A stretch of DNA of 64,000 nt from Mucilaginibacter saanensis (GTDB taxonomy: Bacteria; Bacteroidota; Bacteroidia; Sphingobacteriales; Sphingobacteriaceae). Shown here piece by piece: positions 36,462 to 46,779 of this stretch; position 1 is the stretch's first letter, and each line of letters opens with the position of its first letter. A program made the position numbers and the translations under genes. A model generated the notes under the pieces. It was not told the origin of the DNA, ran no database searches, and saw only the letters and a list, made by a program, of their open reading frames with translations. The stretch lies in contig NZ_JACHBZ010000013.1 in NCBI RefSeq assembly GCF_014200575.1, positions 62,001 through 126,000 of the forward strand, in the 5' to 3' direction.

Positions 36462-38939
36462 ATGAATAACTGGTTCAAGCGTAACGGCATTCACTTTGCC
36501 ATAGCAGCAATATTTTTAGTGGTATGCTTTATTTATTTTACTCCTGCATTTCAAGGAAAAACAATCGGGCAAAATGACGTTACAAGGGCGCAGTCAACCC
36601 AAAAAGAAATTAACGATTACCGGGCAAAAGACACCACCATATTATGGACCAACCAGATCCATGGCGGTATGCCTACCTTCCAGATCTGGGCGCCTTACAG
36701 TGCCAATTTAACCACCTGGGTAGTAAGGGCCGTTAATTATTCGTTCCCTAATCCTATAGGTACCATCTTAATTTTCCTGCTGGGGGCTTACTTACTTTTC
36801 TGTGTATTAAAGCTCAATCCATGGCTGGCTGCGGCCGGCGCAATAGCCTTTACATTTTCGTCATATAATATTATTTTGCTGGCGGCGGGACATGCTAACC
36901 AGGCATTTGCCATAGCATTTTTTGCACCAATTCTGGCAGGTATCATACTTATTTTAAGAGGAAAACATTTTGTTGGGGCTGCGTTAACTGCATTGGCATT
37001 GGCTATGGAGATCAGGGCCAACCACGTTCAGATGACTTACTATTTATTGCTGGTATTGCTTATACTGGTAGCTATTGAACTGTATCACGCTATAAAAACC
37101 AAAACAACTGCCGCCTTTTTTAAATCAATAGCTTACGTAGCTGCGGCCGTTTTACTGGCAGTTGCCGTAAACGCATCTATGCTGTGGAGCACTTATGATT
37201 ACGGTAAGGATACCATTCGCGGTAAATCAAACCTAACACAACATACTACCGAGCCAAGCAATGGTTTACCTAAAGACTATGCCTACCAATGGAGTCAGGG
37301 TGTTGGCGAAAGTATCACCTTCTTAATTCCTAACGCTTACGGCGGTACCTCAAGGGGCCCTGCAAATGAAGATTCAAACGTTGTTAAAGCACTAACTGAA
37401 AAAGGTGCCGATGCAAACCAGGCGCAATACATTGCACAAAATGCCATGCCTTTGTACTGGGGAGATAAGCCCTTTACTGAAGGTCCGTTTTATTTTGGTG
37501 CTGTTATTTGCTTTTTGTTTGTATGGGGATTATTCATTGTTAAAAACCGCATCAAGTGGTGGTTATTGGGCGCTGTGGTTTTCACCTTACTGCTTTCCTT
37601 TGGTAAAAACTGGCCTTACGTGTCTGATCTTTTCTTTAACTATTTTCCGTTATACAATAAGTTCAGAGCGGTTGAATCCATTTTAGCGGTAGCCGGTTTA
37701 TGCTTCCCTATACTGGCCATGTTAACCGTAAACGAGATAATTACCAACGAGAATAAAACCGAATTATTTAAAAAATTAAAGATAGCCCTTTATATCACCG
37801 GTGGTGTTGCGCTCATAGTGGCTGTAGTACCAAGCCTGTTATTATCATTCAAAACCAGCAACCAGCAAGGTTATATTGACCAGCTGTCGCAAATGCTTAA
37901 AATTGATAATGCAACAGCAAGTTCTTTAGCCAATGCACTGGTTGCCGACAGAACCTCTATTGCACAGGCCGATGCCATACGCTCATTAATTTTCATAGCT
38001 ATCACATTTGGTATAGCCTGGGCATTTATTAAAAAGAAAATAAACGTTACAGTTTTGTCTGTAGCATTTTTGGGCCTGATATTGGTTGATATGTGGACTG
38101 TAGATAAACGCTATTTAAACAACGATAGCTTTGCTGCCAAACAAGACAATGAAACACCGCAGCCACGTGAGGTTGATCAGTTTATTTTGAAAGATAAGGA
38201 CCCTGATTTCCGGGTTATTGACCTTACCCAATCCATCACCGGCGACGGTACTACCCCATTCTTCTATAAATCAATAGGAGGTTATTCTGCCGCAAGGTTG
38301 AAACGTTTCCAAGAGTTGGTTGATGAGCAGCTTACCAAAAGCATCAATCACGAGGTATTGGACATGCTGAATACGAAATACATTATCTCGTCTGATCCAA
38401 AAACGCAAAATCTGGGCATGCAGGTTAACCCAACCGCATGCGGACATGCCTGGTTTGTAAAAAGTGTTAAATACGCAAAAAATGCCGATGAGGAAATGCA
38501 GGCTATCAGCAGCTTTGCCCCTAAAGACGAAGCTATCGTTGATAAGCAATATGAGAATGATATTGATGGCAAACAGGTAACAACAGATCCAAATGGCAAA
38601 ATTGACCTGGTGAGCTACTCTCCTGACCATATGATTTACCAGAGCGGTTCAACAGCATCACAAATAGCAGTTTTCTCTGAAGTATACTATAACAAAGGAT
38701 GGAAAATGCTGATAGATGGTGTTGAGAAACCATATTTCCGTGCCGACTATATTTTACGTGCGGCGCAGATACCAGCCGGTAACCACAAAATTGAGTTTAT
38801 ATTTCATCCAACATCATACTATGCAGGCGAAAATATCTCTTTAGCCGGATCTATACTGCTGGTGCTTGCCCTTGGTGGTGCCGTTTATACAGAAACCAAA
38901 AAGAAACCCGTAACTAAACCGGCTGCTAAAAAATCATAA
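36462..38939 (+). CDS. YfhO-family membrane protein (GT-C type)
   Basis: An 825-residue protein with about 12 membrane helices in the first 530 residues and a soluble C-terminal part, ending in one more helix and a basic tail (TETKKKPVTKPAAKKS). It matches YfhO; in Gram-positive bacteria such proteins glycosylate teichoic acids, using a lipid-linked sugar. In Bacteroidota the acceptor is unknown. Segments such as GKTIGQNDVTRAQSTQKE after the first helix are family-typical. It stands alone and ends at a strong terminator. Confidence 0.87.
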   Translation: MNNWFKRNGIHFAIAAIFLVVCFIYFTPAFQGKTIGQNDVTRAQSTQKEINDYRAKDTTILWTNQIHGGMPTFQIWAPYSANLTTWVVRAVNYSFPNPIGTILIFLLGAYLLFCVLKLNPWLAAAGAIAFTFSSYNIILLAAGHANQAFAIAFFAPILAGIILILRGKHFVGAALTALALAMEIRANHVQMTYYLLLVLLILVAIELYHAIKTKTTAAFFKSIAYVAAAVLLAVAVNASMLWSTYDYGKDTIRGKSNLTQHTTEPSNGLPKDYAYQWSQGVGESITFLIPNAYGGTSRGPANEDSNVVKALTEKGADANQAQYIAQNAMPLYWGDKPFTEGPFYFGAVICFLFVWGLFIVKNRIKWWLLGAVVFTLLLSFGKNWPYVSDLFFNYFPLYNKFRAVESILAVAGLCFPILAMLTVNEIITNENKTELFKKLKIALYITGGVALIVAVVPSLLLSFKTSNQQGYIDQLSQMLKIDNATASSLANALVADRTSIAQADAIRSLIFIAITFGIAWAFIKKKINVTVLSVAFLGLILVDMWTVDKRYLNNDSFAAKQDNETPQPREVDQFILKDKDPDFRVIDLTQSITGDGTTPFFYKSIGGYSAARLKRFQELVDEQLTKSINHEVLDMLNTKYIISSDPKTQNLGMQVNPTACGHAWFVKSVKYAKNADEEMQAISSFAPKDEAIVDKQYENDIDGKQVTTDPNGKIDLVSYSPDHMIYQSGSTASQIAVFSEVYYNKGWKMLIDGVEKPYFRADYILRAAQIPAGNHKIEFIFHPTSYYAGENISLAGSILLVLALGGAVYTETKKKPVTKPAAKKS

Positions 38940-38956
38940 CCGTTTAGTCAGACATA

Positions 38957-38991
38957 AAAAAAGCGATGAGTATTAAACTCATCGCTTTTTT
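38957..38991. terminator. Bidirectional terminator between YfhO and MutS-like genes
   Basis: AAAAAAGCGATGAGT and its exact complement form a 15-base stem around a five-base loop (ATTAA), with A- and T-tracts on the two sides. It serves the convergent genes at 36462-38939 and 39060-40415. Confidence 0.9.
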
Positions 38992-39059
38992 ATGGGGTGT
39001 ATTTAGGTTAATTTGTATATAATTTATGGCATCCGGTATAAGATGAATATCTCTAAACA

Positions 39060-40415
39060 TCATCCCCGGCCTTCCTTTGCTGATGCATTTTCCAGGATTT
39101 CCAGGATACCTTCATTTTTAAATATAAAGAATCCCAAGGTTTCTTCTGAAACACCTTCCTGAATCTTATATGCAAAAACAGGCTTACCAGCTTCTATTTT
39201 TGATGCAAAATATTTGAATGATATGTTATGGTATAGCTTTAGTTCGGTTGCAATTTCAACAATATGTGTTGATATCAAAAATACACTATTCCTGATTTTT
39301 GACAGCGCCGTAATGGTTGCCAGTGATGCATCATAAGCATCCTTTACATTGGTTCCTCTAAACAACTCATCAAAAATAATGAACATATTATTGCGTTCCA
39401 GGATCTTGTTGGCGGTTTCCTTTACCCTTTTGATCTCGCTATAATAGTGACTATAACCGCTATTAATATTGTCGGCCAGGTTTATGGTAGTGATCAACCC
39501 GCTAAATACGTTAGTTTGCATACTGCTTGCCGGTATCGGAAAGCCGATATGTGCCAGGTACACCGCTAACCCTAACGATTTTAGAAAAGACGATTTGCCG
39601 GCCATATTAGCACCCGTTAAAAAAACAAGATTCTGTTCGTTATCTATGCTAATATCATTCTTAACCGCATTTTTTATGCAGGGATGATACAGATCAGTAA
39701 TATGAACATAAGCGCCTTCCGCTACACCATACTCCGGCAAACAGAAACCATGATGAATGGCAGCCTTGGCTACTGCTATATACACATCCAATTCATAAAC
39801 AATATTTATTAAGGCCTTTACAGCCCGCATTTGCTGTTTTCTCAATAAGTTATCATAATAACCGATCTCGAAATAATTTAATTTCTTGTCGCCCTCAGCT
39901 ATCACTATTTTTCCGATTGCTTTAATATCGAAGAAGTCCTTTAATTTTTCGGCTATGGCGGCCATGTGGGCAGGAAGTTCCTTTTCTTTGTTCAGCAGTT
40001 CCTGGTAAAACTTCCATACGGCCTGTAGTAACGTAACCACATCATTGATGCCCTTTGATACCACATAATAGTTATTGTTATGACTAAATTTATAACTAAG
40101 TCCCTTGGCAAAAGCATCAAGCACGTTGGTACTCATGGCGCCTACATTAAAAGCCAGGTAATGTTCAATAAAATCAAGGTCCTTTTTATCTAAAGGCAAA
40201 TGATCCTGATTATCATAAAAGTATTTGATACAATCTCTGCGGGAGGTAAGCACATTGATATCAGCAGATGGTGTCGCCATCATTTCAGATAATTTGCGGC
40301 TGCCGCCTAAGGTACTTACGTGGTCAAAAAAGTTATAAACCGCTATTTTATTGCCGGCTTGATTAAAGATCTGCAGATCATTAACTGTTTGTTTGTCGAC
40401 CTCGAAATGAGCCAT
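39060..40415 (-). CDS. Short MutS-like ATPase
   Basis: A 451-residue protein with a MutS-type core and ATPase: Walker A TGANMAGKSS (residues 267-276), Walker B IIFDELFRGT (346-355) and a C-terminal dimerisation region. The N-terminal mismatch-recognition domain of MutS and the Smr/KOW tail of MutS2 are absent. Such short MutS relatives are common in Bacteroidota and have no established role in mismatch repair. It begins 17 bases after the last glycosyltransferase gene of the surface-glycan cluster. Confidence 0.87.
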   Translation of the reverse strand: MAHFEVDKQTVNDLQIFNQAGNKIAVYNFFDHVSTLGGSRKLSEMMATPSADINVLTSRRDCIKYFYDNQDHLPLDKKDLDFIEHYLAFNVGAMSTNVLDAFAKGLSYKFSHNNNYYVVSKGINDVVTLLQAVWKFYQELLNKEKELPAHMAAIAEKLKDFFDIKAIGKIVIAEGDKKLNYFEIGYYDNLLRKQQMRAVKALINIVYELDVYIAVAKAAIHHGFCLPEYGVAEGAYVHITDLYHPCIKNAVKNDISIDNEQNLVFLTGANMAGKSSFLKSLGLAVYLAHIGFPIPASSMQTNVFSGLITTINLADNINSGYSHYYSEIKRVKETANKILERNNMFIIFDELFRGTNVKDAYDASLATITALSKIRNSVFLISTHIVEIATELKLYHNISFKYFASKIEAGKPVFAYKIQEGVSEETLGFFIFKNEGILEILENASAKEGRG

Positions 40416-40432
40416 GCTTGCCGTTATTTAGG

Positions 40433-41191
40433 TTAATCATTTGTGTGCTTATTGCCCAAGCGGTGCCAGCCCAGGTTAAAAGCGATTACAAAGTGATTTA
40501 AAACGGTGGGAATCAATCCATAGTATCGTTTCATGATATTAAAACGTTCCTGCAAACTTTGGCGATGTTTCTTTTTTGACATGCCCCCTACCAGGTATTT
40601 GGCCACGTACTGGTTCACGTTTACAATTTTCTTAGCTTTCTTAGCTGCGCGTATTATCCAGTCAATATCGGCGCTGAGGTGATAACGGCTATCATAAGGC
40701 TCTGTTAACGCCCGCCTGATGTATATAGCCTGGTGACTGATGCTCATGCCGTATTTAAACCCACGCCAGGTAAACGCGCGCGGGGCCTGGTGCCTGCGCT
40801 GCCCAAGGCTTTGCAGGTTATTGTCAATCATCTCGGTTTCGCCATAATAAATATCGGCATCATCCGCGGCGGCAAAAACATGAGCTACGGTGTCAGGAGC
40901 ATAAAACTCATCGCCCGAGTTCATGAATATCACATAATCGCCGGTGGCTAAGGCCAGTCCTTTATTCATGGCGTCATAAATACCCTTATCCTTTTCACTG
41001 ACGAGCTTACTGATGCGGTCATGATATTTATTGATCACCTGCAACGTACCATCATTTGACAGGCCATCAATAATAATATATTCAATATTGGTATACGTTT
41101 GCCCCAAAACCGACAGCACGGTACGCTCAATATCGCGCGCATTGTTATACACAATGGTAATAACGCTTAACCGGGGATTAAACACGTTCAC
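40433..41191 (-). CDS. Family 2 glycosyltransferase
   Basis: A 252-residue GT-A glycosyltransferase. The N-terminus has LSVITIVYNNARDIERTVLSVLGQ, the DxD-type region FMNSGDEFY near residue 91 and the acceptor-side segment RYHLSADIDWIIRAAKK near 170. It overlaps the upstream GT4 gene by 14 bases. Close relatives act on O-antigen or capsule repeats; donor and acceptor are unknown. Confidence 0.9.
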   Translation of the reverse strand: MNVFNPRLSVITIVYNNARDIERTVLSVLGQTYTNIEYIIIDGLSNDGTLQVINKYHDRISKLVSEKDKGIYDAMNKGLALATGDYVIFMNSGDEFYAPDTVAHVFAAADDADIYYGETEMIDNNLQSLGQRRHQAPRAFTWRGFKYGMSISHQAIYIRRALTEPYDSRYHLSADIDWIIRAAKKAKKIVNVNQYVAKYLVGGMSKKKHRQSLQERFNIMKRYYGLIPTVLNHFVIAFNLGWHRLGNKHTND

Positions 41192-42467
41192 CTCCTGTTC
41201 CGGGTTTCAACAAATGCTCATAAACATCAATATGCTTTTGGGCAATTACGGTTTCTGAAAAGGTATCCAGAATGGTTTGGCGCGCCTGTTCCTGCAATTG
41301 CTCCCTCCCGGGATGTTTGATCACCCACTCCATACCGTCTGTAAAGCTCTCTGCCGAACGATAGGTAGCCAGGTAGCCATTGTATTCATGTTGCACCATA
41401 TCGGGTATACCGCCCGTTGTAAATGCTATTACGGGCGTACCACAGGCTAGGCTCTCCATTACCGTATAAGGTAAATTATCTTCGAGCGAAGGAATCAGGA
41501 AAGCATCGGCAGCTGCATAGTACCGTGCCAGTTGTTCGTCATTATTAATAGTACCTAAAAAACTTGTCTGGAACGGAAAATCAGGCACGTCCTCCGTACC
41601 CCGGTTACCAAATACCACGAGTTCTATCTGATCGGCTTTTGCACCCAAACGCTGTTTAAGCAGTTCCATACTCTCCAGCAGGTACTGCGTACCCTTGTGC
41701 AGGTCTTTTCTGGAAGGCATAAAGCCGCTCAGAAAAATAAACTTATCTACCGGCAGTCCTGCCTGCTCTTTAGCCAGCTTTTTATCTACTGGTTTAAAAA
41801 TATCTGTTTCAAGAGTATTGGGTATCTGATGTATGACCCGGCCCTGCAACAGGCTGCTTTGCCTTACCGATTTTTGCATCCATGAGCTGGGTGCAGTAAT
41901 GGCAAAGTCAAGAACCTGGTAAGCATGATGCTTTTGCTTCCATATTTTGTGTGAAATATCGTGATCTGACGCGCGGATCAGCAGTGGGCAGTTACCGCAC
42001 TGGCGCATATAATGATCACAGGCATAACGCACGTGGCAGCCACCGGTAAAGGCATTACTGTCATGAAACGTCCACACAATGGGTTTATTTAGCTTAGCGA
42101 TCTCGGCAATATGATCCGGGTTTAAAAACCCGTGATTAACCCAGTGTAAATGGATAACATCTGCATTTTTAACATCGGGATGGTGAATAACAGAGCGCCC
42201 GAACCAGGCAAAGGAAAATGGCGTGCGCGATAATGGCTTTAAATATCTTTTAGCCAGTATGCGCTCCAGAATAATGGCAGCAGCGGTATAAGCCCGCTGA
42301 ACGGGGTTTGAATTAAAAGTGCCAACCTGCGGATTTTTCCCGAATTTATAATGAACAATAACTTTGGAGTCGATGTTTTGACTAAGCAATGCACGGTTAA
42401 GGCGCATACAGGCACGCCCTGCCCCGCCATTTCCATCATAGGTATTCAGATGCACTACTTTTAACAT
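41178..42467 (-). CDS. Family 4 glycosyltransferase
   Basis: A 429-residue GT-B enzyme. An N-terminal glycine-rich YDGNGGAGRA at residues 9-18, the HWVNHGFL region, and the C-terminal EDNLPYTVMESLACGTPVIAF nucleotide-sugar motif near residues 330-350 are present. The internal CDHYMRQCGNCPLL segment is a variant seen in a subset of GT4 enzymes in surface-glycan clusters. The ATG at 42467 is 44 bases from the preceding gene's stop. Confidence 0.9.
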   Translation of the reverse strand: MLKVVHLNTYDGNGGAGRACMRLNRALLSQNIDSKVIVHYKFGKNPQVGTFNSNPVQRAYTAAAIILERILAKRYLKPLSRTPFSFAWFGRSVIHHPDVKNADVIHLHWVNHGFLNPDHIAEIAKLNKPIVWTFHDSNAFTGGCHVRYACDHYMRQCGNCPLLIRASDHDISHKIWKQKHHAYQVLDFAITAPSSWMQKSVRQSSLLQGRVIHQIPNTLETDIFKPVDKKLAKEQAGLPVDKFIFLSGFMPSRKDLHKGTQYLLESMELLKQRLGAKADQIELVVFGNRGTEDVPDFPFQTSFLGTINNDEQLARYYAAADAFLIPSLEDNLPYTVMESLACGTPVIAFTTGGIPDMVQHEYNGYLATYRSAESFTDGMEWVIKHPGREQLQEQARQTILDTFSETVIAQKHIDVYEHLLKPGTGGERV

Positions 42468-42510
42468 GCCTCAAAAATACATTTATTCATATAAACCTAA
42501 ATAACAGAAT

Positions 42511-43410
42511 TTAGCCCATGCGCTGCTTTACAAACCTTACGGCACGCTGCAACAGGCTACCTTTACGATGTGCCAGAAAGTTCTTGATAGCGTTATATGC
42601 CTTTTCATCTTCCTCAATTACATCAGGAAACTTTTTTACAGGCTGCTGTGATATATGCACATCATACATACGCTCTTTATTGGAGTGCACCCCGGTACCA
42701 TCATGGCCAATATTGTTGATGAGAGATCGCGACGGGTTTAAGGTAAGACCACCTTTTAAAAATATAGAAGCATACCAGCGTATGGCCCATGAGTTGTTTT
42801 TACCGGCCTTAAACTCCTGCACCTGTCGCCAAAAGTTCATCTTACCCTCTATCGAGAAACGAATGATGCTCAGCGTATCAAACTGCGCAATCAATTTGTC
42901 AATATCGGGTTCAAAGTGGTTCCATGAACGTGCCCAGGTGGCCCATCCCCAGCTGCTGGCTGCCCGGTAAAAAAAAGATTCGGGCAATTCCTCATCTTTC
43001 AAATTATACATGTAGGCGCCTATATGCATCACTTTTTCCTGGTTAGCATAGCGGGCTAAGCCCTCATTAAAATACTCCAGTGTATAGGGCGATGATAACA
43101 GGTCATCCTCAAAAACAATCACCTTGCCGTATTCATATACGAGCTGGGTAACCCCGCTGATTATGGATTCGGCCAAACCCAGGTTATGATCTCTTAAAAT
43201 AACCTTTACCGATTTAAAGCCCGTGGTTTCTTTAGCCAGCTGCCTTACCTGCTCCACCTTCTCACGGTCAGCATCGGTTTTGGCGGAGTCACAAAAAATG
43301 TATAGTCTTGATTCATCTGCCAGCACATTTTTTTGCAAATGAATAAGCGTACGGCGCGTATGATCGGGCCGGTTATAAACAAATAAGGCAATTGGGGCAA
43401 GTTGCTGCAT
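42511..43410 (-). CDS. Glycosyltransferase, GT2-like (sugar-transferase fold)
   Basis: A 299-residue glycosyltransferase. It opens with LAPIALFVYNRPDHTRRTL, carries the metal-binding FEDDLLSSPYTLEYF (about 101-115) and the AASSWGWATWARSW motif near 150-163. This is a GT-A fold common in O-antigen clusters of Bacteroidota. The neighbouring methyltransferase gene ends 12 bases upstream. Donor sugar unknown. Confidence 0.86.
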   Translation of the reverse strand: MQQLAPIALFVYNRPDHTRRTLIHLQKNVLADESRLYIFCDSAKTDADREKVEQVRQLAKETTGFKSVKVILRDHNLGLAESIISGVTQLVYEYGKVIVFEDDLLSSPYTLEYFNEGLARYANQEKVMHIGAYMYNLKDEELPESFFYRAASSWGWATWARSWNHFEPDIDKLIAQFDTLSIIRFSIEGKMNFWRQVQEFKAGKNNSWAIRWYASIFLKGGLTLNPSRSLINNIGHDGTGVHSNKERMYDVHISQQPVKKFPDVIEEDEKAYNAIKNFLAHRKGSLLQRAVRFVKQRMG

Positions 43411-43422
43411 TGGTAATAAAAA

Positions 43423-44196
43423 TCAGAATAGTTCAGGTTGTTCGCTGGCTTTTTTACACAGAACGGTATAAGCGTTTGCAAATTGTTCACTTATCTTTTT
43501 TCCGAAAATTTTGTTCAAACTTTGCTTAACCGTAAACTCGGCCGCTATGCGCAGGTTATTCACCAAACTTTTAGGTTTTTTCTGATTAATGTAAGCATTA
43601 AAACGGGTTACCTCGGGTTCAATCATCGAGGTAAGGTCGTTTTCAATTTCAAAACCTTCTGTGCGCAACAAATACCGGAGCGATGTTGGGGTGTATACAT
43701 TGATATGCCCATAAGCCAGAAAGTGTTTTATGCGGGTATCAACACCGGCCTTATAATCACGCGGCACTTCAATAACGCATTGCTTTGCCACCCGTTTAAT
43801 TTCGCGCAGTAGCATACGTTCGTGCTCCACATGTTCAAGCACGTGCGACAGGATAATGAGATCAAAACTATCATCGCCAAAAGGCAGCTTATAGCCGTCA
43901 AACACCTGTACCGATGTTAAATTTTTAATACCTCTCGACTGAATATAGTCAACACCGCTGCCCGATATTTCAACAGCGTGATACTCGGGGGCAAAGTTAT
44001 TATCTGACAAAAATTTCAGAATGCTGCCATCACCCGCACCTACTTCAAGCACATTTTTAAAGGTTAACCCTTTGCATACATCAATAATATGCTGTGCCTT
44101 ATATTTTGCACCGAGCATACGCCAGGCTTCATCGTGCTTTTCATAAAAATGATCGTAAGCGGTTTTAACATTCCCGCTGATAATTGATTCCTGCAT
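43423..44196 (-). CDS. Class I SAM-dependent methyltransferase
   Basis: A 257-residue methyltransferase with the SAM-binding motif NVLEVGAGDGSIL (about residues 48-60) and the acidic loop FDLIILSHVLEHVEHE near 115-130. It belongs to the Methyltransf_11/23 type often found in glycan clusters, where it may methylate a terminal sugar. Position among glycosyltransferases is the only hint to substrate. Confidence 0.88.
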   Translation of the reverse strand: MQESIISGNVKTAYDHFYEKHDEAWRMLGAKYKAQHIIDVCKGLTFKNVLEVGAGDGSILKFLSDNNFAPEYHAVEISGSGVDYIQSRGIKNLTSVQVFDGYKLPFGDDSFDLIILSHVLEHVEHERMLLREIKRVAKQCVIEVPRDYKAGVDTRIKHFLAYGHINVYTPTSLRYLLRTEGFEIENDLTSMIEPEVTRFNAYINQKKPKSLVNNLRIAAEFTVKQSLNKIFGKKISEQFANAYTVLCKKASEQPELF

Positions 44197-44226
44197 TATT
44201 TACGAAGGTAGAATTTTTATTGTTTA

Positions 44227-45237
44227 TTAAAACTTTTCCTGATCTGCTTTCCCCAGGCGATTATTAAGTCCGTCATTTACTGCCGATACTAATTTATGAT
44301 ATTCGTTTTGTTTTGAACTGCATATACTGATAAGCCATAAATAAGCCAGATACAAACGCTTATTTAACTTAAAAACAGAGGCTGAACGTATAGCAACCTT
44401 TGAATAAAAATACATCCGGTTACGCACCGCATAATAAGTTCTGAAACTCCACTGATCTAATAAATGAGAATGAAAAGGTTTTGCCTGATAAGTTAAACCC
44501 TGCGACCGGTCAATATCTGTTACTTTGCAGGAAGGTATCAGCCATATAGTTGCTCCCCACTGGGTAATGCGGTAAGTGTATTCAGAATCATCGGCATATA
44601 AGTAAAACCGCTCGTCAGGATAGCCTATTGCGGCAATTAATGTCCGGTGCATGAGTAAACCACCATAAGGTACATAGGGCATCATGGCTTTGTCTTTATA
44701 AGCGGCAGTCTTTTTAAATTTATCGCCCAGTTTATAAAGCTGATTTTTTAAGATATTGAATACGCTAAATCCCATAAAGTTATCAGGTACCAAATAATAC
44801 CTGTCCGGATTCTCGCCGCGCGCTACTTTAACATGCGGTAGCCGATCCTCGCGCAGGCAGTAAAGGGCCTTCTTATTATCGATGCCGGCTACTTTGCTCC
44901 ATTTATCCAGCAGGCAGGTAAGTGCATTTTCATCAGGTAAATTATCATCATCAAGCAGCCATATCAAGTCGGCATCGGTTTGATGATAGGCATATTCTAT
45001 AGCTTGTTTATACCCCCCCGCCGAACCTGTATTTTCAGCATTGGCCAAAACGACTACGCGGTTATCACCCATCAATGCAACGTTATCTTTAACACTATAA
45101 ACCGAGGCGTTATCGGCCACAACAATATGTGTTACCTGTTCAAACGAAAGTACCCGCTTTAACACCTGCTCCAAAAATTGCCACCTATTTGCATAGGTAA
45201 CCGTTAACACACACACTTTATATTTTATATTTGCCAT
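44227..45237 (-). CDS. Galactofuranosyltransferase GlfT2-like family 2 glycosyltransferase
   Basis: A glycosyltransferase of 336 residues from the chosen ATG (an alternative ATG lies at 45258). It has VCVLTVTYANRWQFLEQVL, the ENTGSAGGYKQAIEYA donor-site segment, LLDDDNLPDENAL with the metal-binding DDD, and YADDSEYTYRITQWG. This combination is that of the GlfT2-like/rhamnosyl-type group that uses NDP-furanose or similar donors. It is the first gene of the minus-strand glycan cluster and diverges from the flippase gene at 45292; the space between is too short for two well-separated promoters. Confidence 0.85.
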   Translation of the reverse strand: MANIKYKVCVLTVTYANRWQFLEQVLKRVLSFEQVTHIVVADNASVYSVKDNVALMGDNRVVVLANAENTGSAGGYKQAIEYAYHQTDADLIWLLDDDNLPDENALTCLLDKWSKVAGIDNKKALYCLREDRLPHVKVARGENPDRYYLVPDNFMGFSVFNILKNQLYKLGDKFKKTAAYKDKAMMPYVPYGGLLMHRTLIAAIGYPDERFYLYADDSEYTYRITQWGATIWLIPSCKVTDIDRSQGLTYQAKPFHSHLLDQWSFRTYYAVRNRMYFYSKVAIRSASVFKLNKRLYLAYLWLISICSSKQNEYHKLVSAVNDGLNNRLGKADQEKF

Positions 45238-45291
45238 TGATTGCTCCAAAATTATCATTTTACATCATACAATACAGCCTTATATAATTGA

Positions 45292-46773
45292 ATGGGAATA
45301 ATAAAACAACAAACTATCAAGGGTTCCCTTTATTCCTACCTGGGTGTGTTTATTGGCTTTTTAACAGTAAGCATTATACAACCCCATACCTTAACTAAAG
45401 AACAAATAGGGCTTATAACTATATTAACTTCGTTATCATTAATGTTTGCCCAGTTCTCCATACTGGGTTTTAACGGCACGGCACGGTATTTTCCATACTT
45501 CCGCAGTGAAGAAAAGAAGCATCACGGTTATTTATTTTTGGCCTGTATGGTATCATTACTGGGTACCATCCTTTTTGTTTTACTGACCTGGGCGTTTAAA
45601 AATGAACTGGTGGGGCAAAATGCCAAAACTGTTCTTTTTGAAGATTATTACTGGTACCTGGTACCGCTTACCGTTTTCACCCTGTTTTTTAACGTTTTTG
45701 ACCTTTATGCCCGCCTGCTTTATAATATAACCACCGGGCTGATATTGCGCGAGTTTACCAAGCGCATATTTATACTGATACCACTTTTGCTTATTTATTT
45801 TCATTTGGTAAGCTTTAAAATGTTCATGATATTATGGTTAACAGCTAATATTATTACAACAGCGCAGATAGTAATAAGACTAATAAAAGACAAACAATTT
45901 TCGCTTGAGCCCAACTTTGAGTTTTTAACAAAGGATATGGCGAACAAACTTATAGGTATTTGTTTTTTTACAATACTAACCGGTACATCGCCCCTGATCA
46001 TTCAAAATATTGATAATTTGCTCATCTCAAAAAAACTGGGGCTCGATAATACGGGGATATATGCGCTGGCCTTTAGCTTTGGGAGCATTATTTCATTGCC
46101 ATCACGCTCATTATACAGCATTTCCTATACCATTGTAGCCGAGTCATTTAAAACAAATGACCTGAAAAACATCAGTACTGTTTATGCCAAAAGCTGTATT
46201 AACCAAATCATCAGCGCCTTATTTATATTTATTGTGATGTGGGCCAGTGTTGATAACATTTTTGCCATGGAGCCGCCGGATTTTAAGGCTGGTAAGTATG
46301 CTATATTTTTTGTGAGCCTGGGCTATTTCATTGATTCGGCAACGGGGATAAACCTGGTGATACTGGCTACATCAAAATATTTCAGGTACGAGGCCCTGTT
46401 TAACCTCCTGCTGGTACCCGTTATTGTTGCTGCCAACATCATCCTGATACCCATATACGGCATTACCGGTTCGGCAATGGCATCGGCCTTGACCTTCTTT
46501 ATTTTTAATCTGTTCAGGTACATATTTATATGGGTTAAATTTAATATGCAGCCATTTAATATGCAATGCCTGCTGGCCCTTGGCACAGGGGTATTGGTTT
46601 ATTATTTATCTGTTTGGACAGTGCCGCACCTGCAAAATTTTGTTATTGATACTATCGTTCGTACGGCTTTTATTACCGCGCTTTATTTACCGGCTGTTTA
46701 TTTTATGAAGCTCTCTGAGGATATTAATGGCATTATTGATGGTTTGATAGCAAAAGTGAGAAGAGGACGCTAA
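45292..46773 (+). CDS. Oligosaccharide flippase (Wzx-like)
   Basis: A 493-residue membrane protein with about 14 hydrophobic segments, of the polysaccharide biosynthesis (RfbX/Wzx) family. The opening QTIKGSLYSYLGVFIGFLTVSIIQPHTLTKEQIG is typical. It is transcribed away from the glycosyltransferase series but clearly belongs to it, moving the finished lipid-linked unit to the periplasmic face. No Wzy polymerase or ligase is in the window. Confidence 0.9.
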   Translation: MGIIKQQTIKGSLYSYLGVFIGFLTVSIIQPHTLTKEQIGLITILTSLSLMFAQFSILGFNGTARYFPYFRSEEKKHHGYLFLACMVSLLGTILFVLLTWAFKNELVGQNAKTVLFEDYYWYLVPLTVFTLFFNVFDLYARLLYNITTGLILREFTKRIFILIPLLLIYFHLVSFKMFMILWLTANIITTAQIVIRLIKDKQFSLEPNFEFLTKDMANKLIGICFFTILTGTSPLIIQNIDNLLISKKLGLDNTGIYALAFSFGSIISLPSRSLYSISYTIVAESFKTNDLKNISTVYAKSCINQIISALFIFIVMWASVDNIFAMEPPDFKAGKYAIFFVSLGYFIDSATGINLVILATSKYFRYEALFNLLLVPVIVAANIILIPIYGITGSAMASALTFFIFNLFRYIFIWVKFNMQPFNMQCLLALGTGVLVYYLSVWTVPHLQNFVIDTIVRTAFITALYLPAVYFMKLSEDINGIIDGLIAKVRRGR

Positions 46774-46779
46774 CCCCCT

